Source: Bacillota bacterium (GTDB lineage: Bacteria; Bacillota; Clostridia; Lachnospirales; Lachnospiraceae). Taken from it: 13,565 nucleotides of DNA. Location: positions 1 through 13,565 of the forward strand of contig JAEYQV010000010.1 of the NCBI GenBank assembly GCA_023409835.1, read 5' to 3'. Position numbers and translations under genes: made by a program. The notes below the pieces were generated by a model. The model did no database searches. It saw nothing but the letters and a program-made list of their open reading frames with translations, and was not told where the DNA came from. Positions 13,238 through 13,565 of this stretch are shown here, piece by piece (position 1 is the stretch's first letter; every line of letters starts with the position of its first letter).

Positions 13238-13565
13238 GCCAAGCGGGAGTATTTTAAGACTTTTAATAGAGTTCTAATCTTTCGGGTAGGATTACGAAGG
13301 ATGGTTAATCGGGATTGCTATTGGGAAAAGTAGTATAGTAATTTGGTCGTTAAGGTAGTACAAAAATATCATGAGATAAACCATGGTAATTTGTATGGTA
13401 ATCCATTAAGATAATATTGTAACATTAGAATGTCTATTGGGTAGTGTAAAGTAACGTATGAAAACTCTGAGCCAGAAAATTAGGCTCATTCAGAACCTTG
13501 AAAATTGCTAGATATAGTTTTTGGCTGGCTAACGCCGCCCTTGACAGCATGACAAAACAATGCTC
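13238..13565. other. Right-end region without a recognisable gene
   Basis: No coding region is supportable on either strand. Visible details are a hairpin TGAGCC/GGCTCA (13468-13473, 13483-13488) with a 9-nt loop, a doubled ATGGTAAT (13383-13390, 13395-13402), and a TTGACA (13541-13546) only 19 nt from the edge, overlapped by the inverted repeat AGCAT/ATGCT (13546-13550, 13560-13564). That TTGACA could be the -35 box of a gene beyond the window, but its -10 is out of view. Confidence 0.5.

Noticed and set aside
1..13565. CRISPR array, tRNA or rRNA genes
   Set aside because: Reading both strands showed no regularly spaced repeats, no cloverleaf with a T-loop motif and no rRNA-like conserved segment.

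Overview
The window looks like chromosomal DNA from an anaerobic, probably spore-forming Firmicute of the Lachnospiraceae type. This is an inference. It rests on consensus sigma-A promoters, strong GGAGG ribosome binding sites, the infC-rpmI-rplT operon with a Firmicute-style attenuated leader, TTG/GTG/ATT starts, and tandem Csp-like subtilases, which are typical of clostridia. Base composition is moderate and even, and no transposase, phage or CRISPR gene is visible.

Layout. (1) Positions 1-523 hold the 3' part of an ECF-transporter S component, cut by the window edge. (2) Positions 667-2244 hold the translation operon infC-rpmI-rplT (IF3, L35, L20). A perfect TTGACA-17-TATAAT promoter feeds a roughly 285-nt leader with an intrinsic terminator and a mutually exclusive antiterminator pairing. 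infC very probably starts at an AUU codon at 988, and a long-stem terminator closes the operon. (3) Positions 2462-5909 hold two tandem paralogous Csp-like subtilases. The first has a complete Asp-His-Ser triad; the second has Gly where the catalytic Ser should be, so it looks like a pseudoprotease. (4) Positions 6024-8405 hold a large exported right-handed beta-helix protein made of two full copies of one domain, joined with an exact 376-residue offset and no visible gaps. (5) Positions 8457-10267 hold a promoter, a leader hairpin, and a translationally coupled LiaF-like plus DUF4097 (LiaG-like) pair, then a terminator. (6) Positions 10303-12589 hold an N-terminally anchored D,D-carboxypeptidase (S11) and a CPBP-family membrane protease. 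(7) On the minus strand, 12771-13091 encodes a small YbjQ/UPF0145 protein with its own promoter and a strongly structured 5' UTR. A long imperfect hairpin separates it from the convergent CPBP gene. (8) Positions 13238-13565 have no recognisable gene.

How the parts may work together. Apart from the translation operon, the theme is the cell envelope and possibly the spore: regulated proteolysis (the Csp pair), an exported beta-helix, LiaF/LiaG-like envelope-stress proteins without LiaRS or LiaH in view, peptidoglycan trimming, and an intramembrane protease. The strongest candidate for a lesser-known system is the active protease/pseudoprotease pair. It parallels CspB and CspC of Clostridioides difficile germination, but no sleC-like substrate gene is present here, so that role stays a hypothesis.
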